NCBI GenBank assembly: GCA_016765685.1
Contig: JAESPR010000104.1
Span: forward strand, 1 to 33,974
DNA from: Colwellia sp.
Lineage (GTDB): Bacteria > Pseudomonadota > Gammaproteobacteria > Enterobacterales > Alteromonadaceae
Length of the DNA: 33,974 bases
Direction: 5' to 3'
Shown here: positions 8,075 through 15,519 of the stretch, one piece after another
Numbering within the stretch: the first letter of the stretch is position 1
Layout: each line of letters opens with the position of its first letter
Notes under the pieces: model-generated
What the model saw: the letters and a program-made list of their open reading frames with translations, nothing else
Told to the model about the DNA's origin: nothing
Databases searched by the model: none
Translations under genes and position numbers: made by a program

Positions 8075-8767
8075 TTAGCTTGGTAAATTATCTCGTAATT
8101 TATTGCCAACGTCTGTCATTACCTGGCTTTTAAAAATATCATTATCAACGGTATTAAACTGCTGTTTATAAGTGACTAAATCTACCATTTCTAAATTAAC
8201 GTTGATGGTTTTAAAAATCTTAGGCAGTTTGTCACCGGGGGCTTGAATATGGTGTAAACCGCCGCTGTATAAAAAAAGTATTTTTCCATGATTGAGTTTT
8301 TGTAATATATCTACAAAACCTGATCGCACCGTCATGGTTTTGCCCTCCTTGTCTAAACCATTACGACGCTTCATTCTGCCTTCAGGTAAAATTGCGGTTA
8401 TTTTGTCGTCATTTACTTGGCTTAAAAAATACTGCCAAGTATCATCTTTTTTACGGCTAATAGGGATGCAGCCGGGAATGAGTAGGTGCATTATTTTACC
8501 AACAATGGGTCTGTCAAAAGTAACGTCGGCACCGGGAACAATTAAGTGGTTGGCAAGGCGCCATAAAAAAGAAAAAGGCGCGATACGAATAAATAGCGTT
8601 TCAAACAAGCTGGTATGATTCAAAAAAATAATGAAATTAACCTCTCGCCATTGTTGCTTCGTTGCGCTTGAAAGCCATCGTTCTTTAAAACGATAAAACA
8701 CCATGACTATTAATTTTAAGCAGACAAGTATTGCGAAGCGAATTAGCGCTAATACAGTGTTTTTCAT
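8075..8767 (-). CDS. 1-acyl-glycerol-3-phosphate acyltransferase-like protein (PlsC family)
   Basis: The 230-residue protein has an N-terminal membrane helix (about 5-26) and the PlsC-fold motifs: NHTSLFE (H51), a GCIPISRKK stretch near 99-107 and LPEGR near 127-131. It should transfer an acyl chain to a lysolipid or related acceptor at the inner membrane. The catalytic HX4D motif reads H51-TSLF-E56, so the Asp is replaced by Glu. It starts 6 bp after ubiB and is probably the last gene of the ubiE-ubiJ-ubiB operon. The acceptor cannot be deduced. Confidence 0.8.
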   Translation of the reverse strand: MKNTVLALIRFAILVCLKLIVMVFYRFKERWLSSATKQQWREVNFIIFLNHTSLFETLFIRIAPFSFLWRLANHLIVPGADVTFDRPIVGKIMHLLIPGCIPISRKKDDTWQYFLSQVNDDKITAILPEGRMKRRNGLDKEGKTMTVRSGFVDILQKLNHGKILFLYSGGLHHIQAPGDKLPKIFKTINVNLEMVDLVTYKQQFNTVDNDIFKSQVMTDVGNKLRDNLPS

Positions 8768-8773
8768 TAACGT

Positions 8774-10423
8774 TTATTTATTAAAAGCAAGCACAGTAAA
8801 TACGGCTGCAGCACTGGCACTGATGCCAGTAAAAACCATATTGTGCTGGTTTAATAACAGTGCGCTACCAATAACAAAACTAGCAGCCAATACACTGTAT
8901 ATCAAACGTTGATTATTGGCTTGCTGCTGCCGGTTCATCTGCTCAAATAATTGTTTTTGTTGTTGATGGTTTTCTCGGCCGGCTTTTAAATAGTCGTAAA
9001 TTAAATCAGGTATCTCGGGCAGTTTTTCATTCCAAAAAGGTAAGCTGTCTTTAACCTTAGTAAATATGGCTTTAACGCCCATTTGTTCTTTGACCCAGTT
9101 TTCTAAAAAGGGTTTAGCGGTTTGCCATAAATCTAATTGTGGATAAAGTTGACGACCTAAGCCCTCAATATAAAGTAAGGTTTTTTGTAATAAGACTAAC
9201 TGCGGTTGCACTTCCATATTGAAACGTCGGGCAGTATTGAATAAGTTGACCAACACTTGGCCGAAAGAAATTTCAGCTAAGGGTTTGTTAAATATCGGCT
9301 CACAAACAGTGCGAATGGCAAACTCAAACTCATCAACACAGGTTGATGCCGGCACCCAACCTGAGTCAACATGCAATTGTGCTACTTTGCGATAATCGCG
9401 ATTGAAAAAGGCGACAAAGTTTTCAGCTAAATAACGCTTGTCTTCGCGATTTAAGGTGCCAACAATGCCATAGTCTATAGCTATCCAAGTGGGATCGGCG
9501 GGGTTGTCGGCATTAACAAAAACATTACCGGGGTGCATATCGGCATGAAAAAAACTGTCGCGGAATACTTGGGTGAAAAAGACCGCCACGCCGCGTTCGG
9601 CTAGTAATTTCATATCAACACCTAGACTTTTTAAGGTGTCAATTTCAGCGACGCCAATGCCGTAAATGCGCTCCATAACTAAGACGTTTCTATGACTGTA
9701 TTCACTGAAAATTTCAGGAACATAAAGTACTTTGTCGTACTCACTGCCTTGTTCGAAATTACGTTTCAATTGAATGGCATTAGCGCCTTCGCGGTTAAGA
9801 TCTAGTTCGTCTAAAATGGTTTTTTTATACTCGGCGACTACTTCAACGGGGCGCAAGCGTTTACCGTCAGGTAACCAGCGGGCGACAAGGGCTGCGAAAC
9901 GAGACATTACTTTTATGTCGGCCAAAATCGTTTTACTGATGTTAGGGCGTAATACCTTAATGACAATCTTCTGTGTTTTTTGTTGTGGTGCATCGCCTTC
10001 AATTAAGGTTGCCGTATGTACTTGGGCGATAGAAGCGGATGCGAGTGGTGTACTATCAAAATCACGAAAGTGTTGTTCAAAAACATCAATGCCCATGGCT
10101 TCAATAATTAATTGTTTGGCTAGTTCGCCATCAAAGGGAGTGACTTGATCTTGTAACAACGCTAATTCGTCAGCGAAATCGGCGGGTAATAAATCGCGGC
10201 GAGTAGACAGCATTTGCCCAAACTTAATGAAAACAGGGCCTAAGTCTTCAATCGCCAAACGAAAACGTTGAGCAAGCGCTTTATTTTTGTGCTTATTCCT
10301 GAGCCAAAATAGCGAATAACGCCCTAGTTTGGCATACCAAGGCAACATTTTTTTCGGTACCATGTCATCTAAACCATAGTTTAAAAATGTTTTTATAATG
10401 CAATACAGTCGTGTGCTACTCAC
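8774..10423 (-). CDS. ubiB: Ubiquinone biosynthesis atypical kinase/ATPase UbiB
   Basis: This is UbiB (ABC1/ADCK family), an atypical protein-kinase-like ATPase needed for coenzyme Q synthesis. Visible landmarks are the KxGQ motif ([11 protein letters not shown]), the Ala-rich loop ASASIAQVH, the Lys of IKVLRPN, an ExD-type ELD, the catalytic loop [11 protein letters not shown] and the metal-binding AIDYGIVG. Two hydrophobic helices at the C-terminus (about 505-545) anchor it in the inner membrane. The 549-residue length is typical. Its start overlaps the ubiJ stop by 4 bp, implying translational coupling in the order ubiE-ubiJ-ubiB. Confidence 0.97.
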   Translation of the reverse strand: MSSTRLYCIIKTFLNYGLDDMVPKKMLPWYAKLGRYSLFWLRNKHKNKALAQRFRLAIEDLGPVFIKFGQMLSTRRDLLPADFADELALLQDQVTPFDGELAKQLIIEAMGIDVFEQHFRDFDSTPLASASIAQVHTATLIEGDAPQQKTQKIVIKVLRPNISKTILADIKVMSRFAALVARWLPDGKRLRPVEVVAEYKKTILDELDLNREGANAIQLKRNFEQGSEYDKVLYVPEIFSEYSHRNVLVMERIYGIGVAEIDTLKSLGVDMKLLAERGVAVFFTQVFRDSFFHADMHPGNVFVNADNPADPTWIAIDYGIVGTLNREDKRYLAENFVAFFNRDYRKVAQLHVDSGWVPASTCVDEFEFAIRTVCEPIFNKPLAEISFGQVLVNLFNTARRFNMEVQPQLVLLQKTLLYIEGLGRQLYPQLDLWQTAKPFLENWVKEQMGVKAIFTKVKDSLPFWNEKLPEIPDLIYDYLKAGRENHQQQKQLFEQMNRQQQANNQRLIYSVLAASFVIGSALLLNQHNMVFTGISASAAAVFTVLAFNK

Positions 10424-11028
10424 GTGTTGGCAAGTCCTTTCGTTAATTGGTTAATGCGCGTAGTAATTTCATCTACTTGTTTACTTACTTGGTCAACTTG
10501 CTGATTAAAATGATCAATTTGGCTGCGAGTAACCACTAACCGTTTTTCATGAACAATATATTCGCTAGCGTCAGCTTGAATTTGTTTGGCAGAAAATTGC
10601 AGTTTGTTAACCACTTTTTTGCCTAATTGCATTAATTTATGCGTTGGTACATCGCCAATGTGAAGCGCTAATTCACTTTGCCAATCAATATTAAGGTTTT
10701 CTGCAATACTAGCAAATTGTTGGGCAATTTTAATGTCGCCAGTTAAGTCGAGTTTGTCTTGTTTAATCAGCTCGGTTAATTGCTGATTGGTTTTTAATTC
10801 TTGCAAGGTTTGCATACTGGTCTTTAGGGTGCAGTCTGCACGGTTTGTTAATCCCGACACTAATACTTTATTATTATTTACACTCAAACTGATGGGAAAG
10901 TTTAACTCAGACAAAACGATCGTTAATGTTTTTTGTTCTAATTTATTCAGCCCAATAGGAGTAGTATTTAATGATAAGGTTTTATTAATCAATAATTCTA
11001 ATGATGAAAAAAATGCTTGCTGTAACAT
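10420..11028 (-). CDS. ubiJ: Ubiquinone biosynthesis accessory factor UbiJ
   Basis: The 202-residue product has the SCP2-like lipid-binding domain of UbiJ (about 10-115) and a charged C-terminal coiled coil (about 155-200, with [15 protein letters not shown]). UbiJ helps organise the soluble Ubi complex and is thought to bind the polyprenyl intermediates. Its position between ubiE and ubiB is the conserved gammaproteobacterial order. The gene starts 24 bp after ubiE ends and overlaps ubiB by 4 bp. Confidence 0.92.
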   Translation of the reverse strand: MLQQAFFSSLELLINKTLSLNTTPIGLNKLEQKTLTIVLSELNFPISLSVNNNKVLVSGLTNRADCTLKTSMQTLQELKTNQQLTELIKQDKLDLTGDIKIAQQFASIAENLNIDWQSELALHIGDVPTHKLMQLGKKVVNKLQFSAKQIQADASEYIVHEKRLVVTRSQIDHFNQQVDQVSKQVDEITTRINQLTKGLANT

Positions 11029-11052
11029 TAAAGTGACCTTGCTTGAGTTAGC

Positions 11053-11844
11053 TTAAAACTTATAACCTTTATGTAAAGCAACCACGCCGCCGGTTAAGTT
11101 TTTAAAACTTGTTTGCTCAAAACCGGCATCGTTCATCATAGTTTTTAAAGTTTCTTGATCAGGATGCATACGAATAGACTCAGCCAAATATTGATAACTA
11201 TCACCATCTTTTGCGACTAACTCACCTATTTTCGGTAAAATATTAAAGGAATAAAAATCATAAGCCTTGTTAAGCAATTCGTACTCAGGTTTAGAGAACT
11301 CTAATACCAATAAACGCCCGCCCGGTTTTAATACCCGATAAATTGAGCGTAACGCCATGTCTTTGTCGGTAACATTACGTAAACCAAAAGCGATGGTAAC
11401 AATGTCAAAACTGTTATCTTCAAACGGTAAATATTGGGCATTGGCTTGCACGTAGTTAATATTTTTCACTAAGCCTTTATCGCGTAACTTGTCGCGACCC
11501 ACATTAAGCATTGAGCTATTAATATCAGCCAATACTACCTTACCGTTTTTACCCACTAATTGTGAAAACTTGGCGGTTAAATCACCTGTGCCGCCAGCTA
11601 AATCTAATACCTTATTGCCGGGGCGCACGCCACTGGCATCAATAGTAAAACGCTTCCATAAACGGTGCACACCAAACGACATTAAATCATTCATCACGTC
11701 ATATTGTTTGGCTACCGAATGAAAAACCCCCGCAACCATAGACACTTTATCTTTTTTATCAATGGTTTTGTAACCAAAGTGAGTAGTATTGTCTGACGTT
11801 GAATTTTTCGTGTCTGGATATTGATTTTGTTGTTGGTCTGACAT
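11053..11844 (-). CDS. ubiE: Ubiquinone/menaquinone C-methyltransferase UbiE
   Basis: UbiE methylates the quinone ring carbon (2-polyprenyl-6-methoxy-1,4-benzoquinol and demethylmenaquinol) using S-adenosylmethionine. The class I methyltransferase motif I is [11 protein letters not shown], followed by [35 protein letters not shown] and a C-terminal [12 protein letters not shown], all characteristic. At 263 residues it is slightly longer than E. coli UbiE because of a polar N-terminal tail rich in Gln, Asn and Thr. It is the first gene of the minus-strand ubi operon. Confidence 0.97.
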   Translation of the reverse strand: MSDQQQNQYPDTKNSTSDNTTHFGYKTIDKKDKVSMVAGVFHSVAKQYDVMNDLMSFGVHRLWKRFTIDASGVRPGNKVLDLAGGTGDLTAKFSQLVGKNGKVVLADINSSMLNVGRDKLRDKGLVKNINYVQANAQYLPFEDNSFDIVTIAFGLRNVTDKDMALRSIYRVLKPGGRLLVLEFSKPEYELLNKAYDFYSFNILPKIGELVAKDGDSYQYLAESIRMHPDQETLKTMMNDAGFEQTSFKNLTGGVVALHKGYKF

Positions 11845-12059
11845 CTACTGTTCACTGATAACGGAAATTGATAATAGTTTACTGTATGTCACAGGGATAA
11901 CCAAATATCGACGGTCTTTTTGTTGATCTAAAACAGTGCCTGTTTGCAAGCAAGTGCATTAAGAGCAAAGAAGCAAGTTCGTTGGATGAATTTAACTGTG
12001 ATGCCTTATTTTAGGGTTATTTTATTTTTTAGCTAGATGACTACCCTTTTGATGGAGTA

Positions 12060-13457
12060 CTAAGGAGTCAATTTACCTTCTTTATTCTTTTCAATAGCGG
12101 CCTTAGTATCAGTAAAACCTTCTAATGCCGCTGTTGAGTTAGGAAATTTAGCGATTAAAAATTTAAAAGCAGGTAGCGAAAATGCAGCCCCGCTACCATA
12201 TCTCAGCGCATAGGCACGATAAAGAAAAAAACGTTCTATTGATGCTTTATCACCATCGTAAATGTTCGATACCGCTTGGTATATTGCTGGCAAGTCGTTA
12301 ATCTTTTTTTCCAAAATAGCAGTCATAAATTGCTCTTTAAGCGTTGCCATTTTAAATGCTTCGGGATCAACAATCGACATTAAGCTTTCTGCCAAAACAT
12401 CGGTCCATACGTTATTGGCATTGCCATTGGTAAGATAGGCAATGGTGAAATTATCCAAACTATTTTCTGTGTTGAAATAATGACGTAGTTTCACTCGGTT
12501 GCCGCCATCATGGCCAGCTTGGTAATAACCATCTTCAAAAGAATATTCAAAGCCAAGGGCATAACGACCATTTTTGCCGTTTGCCAATTTCATTGGTTGC
12601 CAAAATTTTGTTAAAGTACTTTGGCTGATAAATTGACCAGTGACTAACGCGGTCATAAACGTTGTTAAGTCTTCAGGCGTAGAATAGAGCGCAGAGTGAG
12701 CATAGGTATATTCAGGCCAATCGATATCAATGTTCCTTTTAATTATTCCGTTTGCGCCTTGATAGCTAGTGACCATGTTGTTGATGATGGCTTTTGCACT
12801 TGCATGTCCGGTATTCTTTAATCCCAGCGGCTTAATAATTATTTCAGTAACCAACGCTTGATAAGATTTACCGGTTTTTGATTCCAAAATGGCTGAAAGC
12901 AGCAGAAAATTAGTATTGTTATAACTATTTTTTGTACCGAGTTTAAAGTGTTCTGGTTCATCAATAAGTGACAAGAAAACCGCTTTTTTAGTGGGTAAAA
13001 AATTGCGGCTTTCCATTGCGATGTCAAAATAACGAGGAATACCAGAGGTGTGACTCAGCAGATGCTCGACAGTAACTGCTTGCCAGCGCTTGGGCAGGTA
13101 AGGTAAATATGTGCGTATTGAACGTGTTAAGTTAATATTACCATTATCAACTTGCTGCATTATCAAAACACTAGTTAATAGCTTGGTAATAGAATAACTG
13201 GGAAAAAGGTGCTGGTCGGTAATCGCTACGCCAAGTTCTATATTTGCGAAGCCATGCTGCCCCCGATATATTTGCTGATGGTTTTTTAGAATCAATACCG
13301 CTTGACCAACCACCCCATATCGTGCAGCATTTTTTGCTAGTTGTTGATCCAATGAAATTCGCATCGAAGGGCTGATTTCCTCAACCGCATAAGTTAGCTT
13401 TAAACTAGTTAAAATAAATAATGCAGTAACGAGTAGTATTGATATTAAATACTTCAT
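12060..13457 (-). CDS. Secreted serine hydrolase, beta-lactamase/class C family
   Basis: The 465-residue protein has a signal peptide (hydrophobic core 4-24) and the penicillin-binding/class C hydrolase fold. The nucleophile motif SxxK is S89-I-T-K92, the Tyr motif is YNN in the SYNNTNFLLL stretch near 185, and the third motif reads GHDGG. Such proteins act in the periplasm or outside as esterases, D-aminopeptidases or peptidases; the substrate cannot be told from sequence, and resistance is not implied. About 90 extra residues at the C-terminus form a helical, probably repeat-like tail. It is a single gene with its own leader. Confidence 0.88.
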   Translation of the reverse strand: MKYLISILLVTALFILTSLKLTYAVEEISPSMRISLDQQLAKNAARYGVVGQAVLILKNHQQIYRGQHGFANIELGVAITDQHLFPSYSITKLLTSVLIMQQVDNGNINLTRSIRTYLPYLPKRWQAVTVEHLLSHTSGIPRYFDIAMESRNFLPTKKAVFLSLIDEPEHFKLGTKNSYNNTNFLLLSAILESKTGKSYQALVTEIIIKPLGLKNTGHASAKAIINNMVTSYQGANGIIKRNIDIDWPEYTYAHSALYSTPEDLTTFMTALVTGQFISQSTLTKFWQPMKLANGKNGRYALGFEYSFEDGYYQAGHDGGNRVKLRHYFNTENSLDNFTIAYLTNGNANNVWTDVLAESLMSIVDPEAFKMATLKEQFMTAILEKKINDLPAIYQAVSNIYDGDKASIERFFLYRAYALRYGSGAAFSLPAFKFLIAKFPNSTAALEGFTDTKAAIEKNKEGKLTP

Positions 13458-13608
13458 TGTTTTCCTTGTTAATTGATGAAATCATTACTTTGACGAAATA
13501 AATAGCTAAAAGGTTTAAACTATATAGTACCTTACTTCTTCGTCGCTAATTTTAGCCAACAAATTTTTGCCTCTTGATGAGGCGTTAAATTGCTTCTGGA
13601 CACCTATT

Positions 13609-13893
13609 ATGAATTTGGATAAATCGACAAAACGTATAGCAAAAAGAGTCAAAAAGGGATTTCAGGGTTACCCTCAAATTTCACTAGCCTATTTTGGCGT
13701 ATCATCTAGTTGCGCAACCGAAGTAGTTGTTGGTTTTACCTCAGAAGAGGGAGCTGCTGCTCAAGAGCAAAAGTTTTCCAGTAAAGGCGATGTTAGAAAA
13801 GACGAAACTATTCAAACGACATTGTTAAAAATTATCGAACGGGCAGACGCAAAAACAGTTGTAGAGGTTGCCGGTGTTTCAATTATCAATTAA
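13609..13893 (+). CDS. Small conserved protein of unknown function
   Basis: The 94-residue product has a basic N-terminus (STKRIAKRVKKG) followed by GFQGYPQISLAYFG and an alternating strand/helix pattern. This N-terminal block resembles a family of small hypothetical proteins I recall from marine gammaproteobacteria, in which a Cys/His-rich tail usually follows. Here the protein ends at VVEVAGVSIIN with no such tail, so it may be a shortened member. I prefer ATG 13609; a TTG 42 bases upstream is in frame but has no better ribosome site. Function unknown. Confidence 0.65.
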   Translation: MNLDKSTKRIAKRVKKGFQGYPQISLAYFGVSSSCATEVVVGFTSEEGAAAQEQKFSSKGDVRKDETIQTTLLKIIERADAKTVVEVAGVSIIN

Positions 13894-14034
13894 TCCCCGT
13901 TGTGGATCTTCGAAAATTTCAAGAATAGGTGATCAGGGTCGATAAGCGCTGTTTTCCAAGTGCTAATCTGAACCTTGGTAGTTGAAGAGGGAAGTAGTTT
14001 CTTTATAATTACAAGTTTCAAATGAGTCTGAATA

Positions 14035-14063
14035 TTTACTTTAGTGTCAAATGGGGCTATGCT
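14035..14063 (+). promoter_or_regulatory. Candidate sigma-70 promoter of the Xre/RES pair
   Basis: TTTACT (14035-14040) and TATGCT (14058-14063) are separated by 17 bp, each matching four of six consensus bases. Transcription would begin near 14070, 25 bp before the antitoxin start. Confidence 0.45.
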
Positions 14064-14084
14064 GTCATTATTGATCAACTTGTA

Positions 14085-14095
14085 AGGGTTACCCT
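14085..14095. promoter_or_regulatory. Palindrome overlapping the antitoxin ribosome site (candidate operator)
   Basis: AGGGT-T-ACCCT is a perfect 5-bp inverted repeat ending at the base before the antitoxin ATG and containing its Shine-Dalgarno sequence. Xre-type antitoxins commonly repress their own promoter, so this is a plausible autoregulatory operator. A translational effect through a hairpin over the ribosome site is equally possible. Confidence 0.45.
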
Positions 14096-14494
14096 ATGAC
14101 TACTCTAACTACAAAAGAAAATACATCACACATCAATTCTGGTGCTGCGTTTCGATTGTGTAATAGCATATTAGATAAGTGGGGTTGTTCTACTAATGAA
14201 AAACAAGCGATTCTAAGGTTAACTAAGAGCAGTTATCACCGTTACAAAAAAGACAATGATAGTGCATCTTTATCTAGTGACCAGTTAGAGCGTATTAGTT
14301 ATATAGCTAACATCCACCAAGCCTTAAGATTGGTATTTTCTAATCCTGATAATGTTTATGGTTTTATGCGTATGAAAAATGATAACCCATACTTTAATGG
14401 TAACTCTCCTCTATCACTGATTAGTTCGGGTAACTTTGGCGCCTTGTATGAAGTATTTAAGCGTATAGACGCGATGCGAAGTGGGCAGTGGTAG
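14096..14494 (+). CDS. Xre/MbcA/ParS-type antitoxin of a RES toxin
   Basis: The 132-residue protein has an N-terminal helix-turn-helix-like region (about 15-65; GCSTNEKQAILRLTKSSYHRYK) and a C-terminal domain whose end reads NPYFNGNSPLSLISSGNFGALYEV. The latter matches the toxin-binding domain (DUF2384) of Xre antitoxins, where it blocks the NAD-binding site of the RES toxin. The stop lies 14 bases inside the following RES reading frame, so the two are translationally coupled. A palindrome overlaps its ribosome site. Confidence 0.88.
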   Translation: MTTLTTKENTSHINSGAAFRLCNSILDKWGCSTNEKQAILRLTKSSYHRYKKDNDSASLSSDQLERISYIANIHQALRLVFSNPDNVYGFMRMKNDNPYFNGNSPLSLISSGNFGALYEVFKRIDAMRSGQW

Positions 14495-15164
14495 AGTGAA
14501 TAACACCGTAAAGGTTATTAATCAGATTGCTTACCGATTAGTCAATTCTAAGTTTCCACCGATCACTCTTTTTGATGATGTCGTGAGTGCTGCTGATTTT
14601 GAAACAGTTTACGCTATTCAATCATTAACTAATCCTAGAGCTTTAAATGAACTTGGTGATATTTCATTATTATCAAGTGATGAAATTCCTTTTGGCATTG
14701 ATGGGGTTAATTATGTTACCGCACCATTTACCCATGTAAACCCTGACGGATCACGTTTTAGTGATGGCTCCTTTGGAATCCTTTACTTGGCGGATGATGT
14801 TGATACTGCCATTAAAGAAACGCTTTACCATCAAGAAAAGTGTTTTCAAAGCATTCATGGTTTACATTACGATACGGTTGATATGCGCTGTTTACAGATT
14901 AAATTTAGTGCAAATGTTGTTGACTGTACAAGTGTGGAGAACATTTATCATAGTGATGATTATTCAGTGCCTAGAATTTTAGGTGCGAAGCTGCAGAAAG
15001 CCAACAATCAAGGAATTCAGTACAATTCAGTACGTAACAAACATGCTATCTGTTGGGGGTTATTTTCACCTATTCATGTATCCTCTGCTATACAAACAAA
15101 GCATTTTGAGTTTGTTTTTGATGGTAAAAGCATCTCCGGCGTAAGAGAACTCGTCAACAAGTAA
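14481..15164 (+). CDS. RES-domain toxin (NAD-degrading or ADP-ribosylating)
   Basis: The product is a RES-domain protein of about 227 residues. The domain starts at AYRLVNSKFPP with the conserved Arg, continues with GSRFSDGSFGILYLADDVDTA and a conserved Glu in KETLYH, and ends at FEFVFDGKSISG. Characterised members hydrolyse or phosphorolyse NAD or modify targets with ADP-ribose, causing growth arrest until bound by the Xre partner. The first codon is GTG 14481; another GTG at 14496, just after the antitoxin stop, is also possible. All conserved blocks are present, so it appears intact. Confidence 0.87.
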   Translation: MGSGRVNNTVKVINQIAYRLVNSKFPPITLFDDVVSAADFETVYAIQSLTNPRALNELGDISLLSSDEIPFGIDGVNYVTAPFTHVNPDGSRFSDGSFGILYLADDVDTAIKETLYHQEKCFQSIHGLHYDTVDMRCLQIKFSANVVDCTSVENIYHSDDYSVPRILGAKLQKANNQGIQYNSVRNKHAICWGLFSPIHVSSAIQTKHFEFVFDGKSISGVRELVNK

Positions 15165-15309
15165 AAATACAATTGGGAATAGTGCCTGTCTGACGTACAA
15201 CTTATTGTGAGTTGGTCTTTTAACTAAATATATAGCCCCACTATTATGCATTTTTTAAATAGTATTAAGCGGAAAATCATAACGTTTTATCCAAAGTAAC
15301 CTCGGTAAC

Positions 15310-15519
15310 TTAGTTGACCATATTTAATACTATTCTTTGCTGCATGTTGCCATTGATAAAAAAGTTACCATAAAGAAAGGTTACATTATCTTCTGTAATA
15401 TCAAAGATTTTAGCTATTATGTACTTATTTTTAGGCCGAAGCTTATCACTTAACAATCTAAAGTCTAAAAAGTAAATATCATTAATTAACTTTCGTTGTT
15501 TTAGCGTTATATTATTCAT
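15310..15519 (-). CDS. Small protein overlapping the permease 3' end, unknown function
   Basis: A 69-residue reading frame opens at an ATG overlapping the last codons and stop of the ABC permease gene (8-nt overlap), the usual arrangement of a coupled operon gene. It encodes no signal peptide or membrane helix, and a beta-rich pattern is visible (KNKYIIAKIFDITEDNVTFLYGNFF). I recognise no family. The overlap and compact composition argue for a real gene; its short length argues for caution. Confidence 0.5.
   Translation of the reverse strand: MNNITLKQRKLINDIYFLDFRLLSDKLRPKNKYIIAKIFDITEDNVTFLYGNFFINGNMQQRIVLNMVN

Noticed and set aside
9774-10148. Plus-strand 124-codon ORF inside ubiB
   Set aside because: It is antisense to the conserved UbiB kinase motifs; a shadow frame.
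12060-13457. Antibiotic-resistance beta-lactamase
   Set aside because: The fold and motifs fit the broad serine hydrolase/class C family with an extra C-terminal tail; nothing points to lactam hydrolysis.
13890-14078. Minus-strand 62-codon ORF between the small conserved protein and the antitoxin
   Set aside because: It covers the proposed antitoxin promoter, lacks a ribosome site and has no coding-like features.
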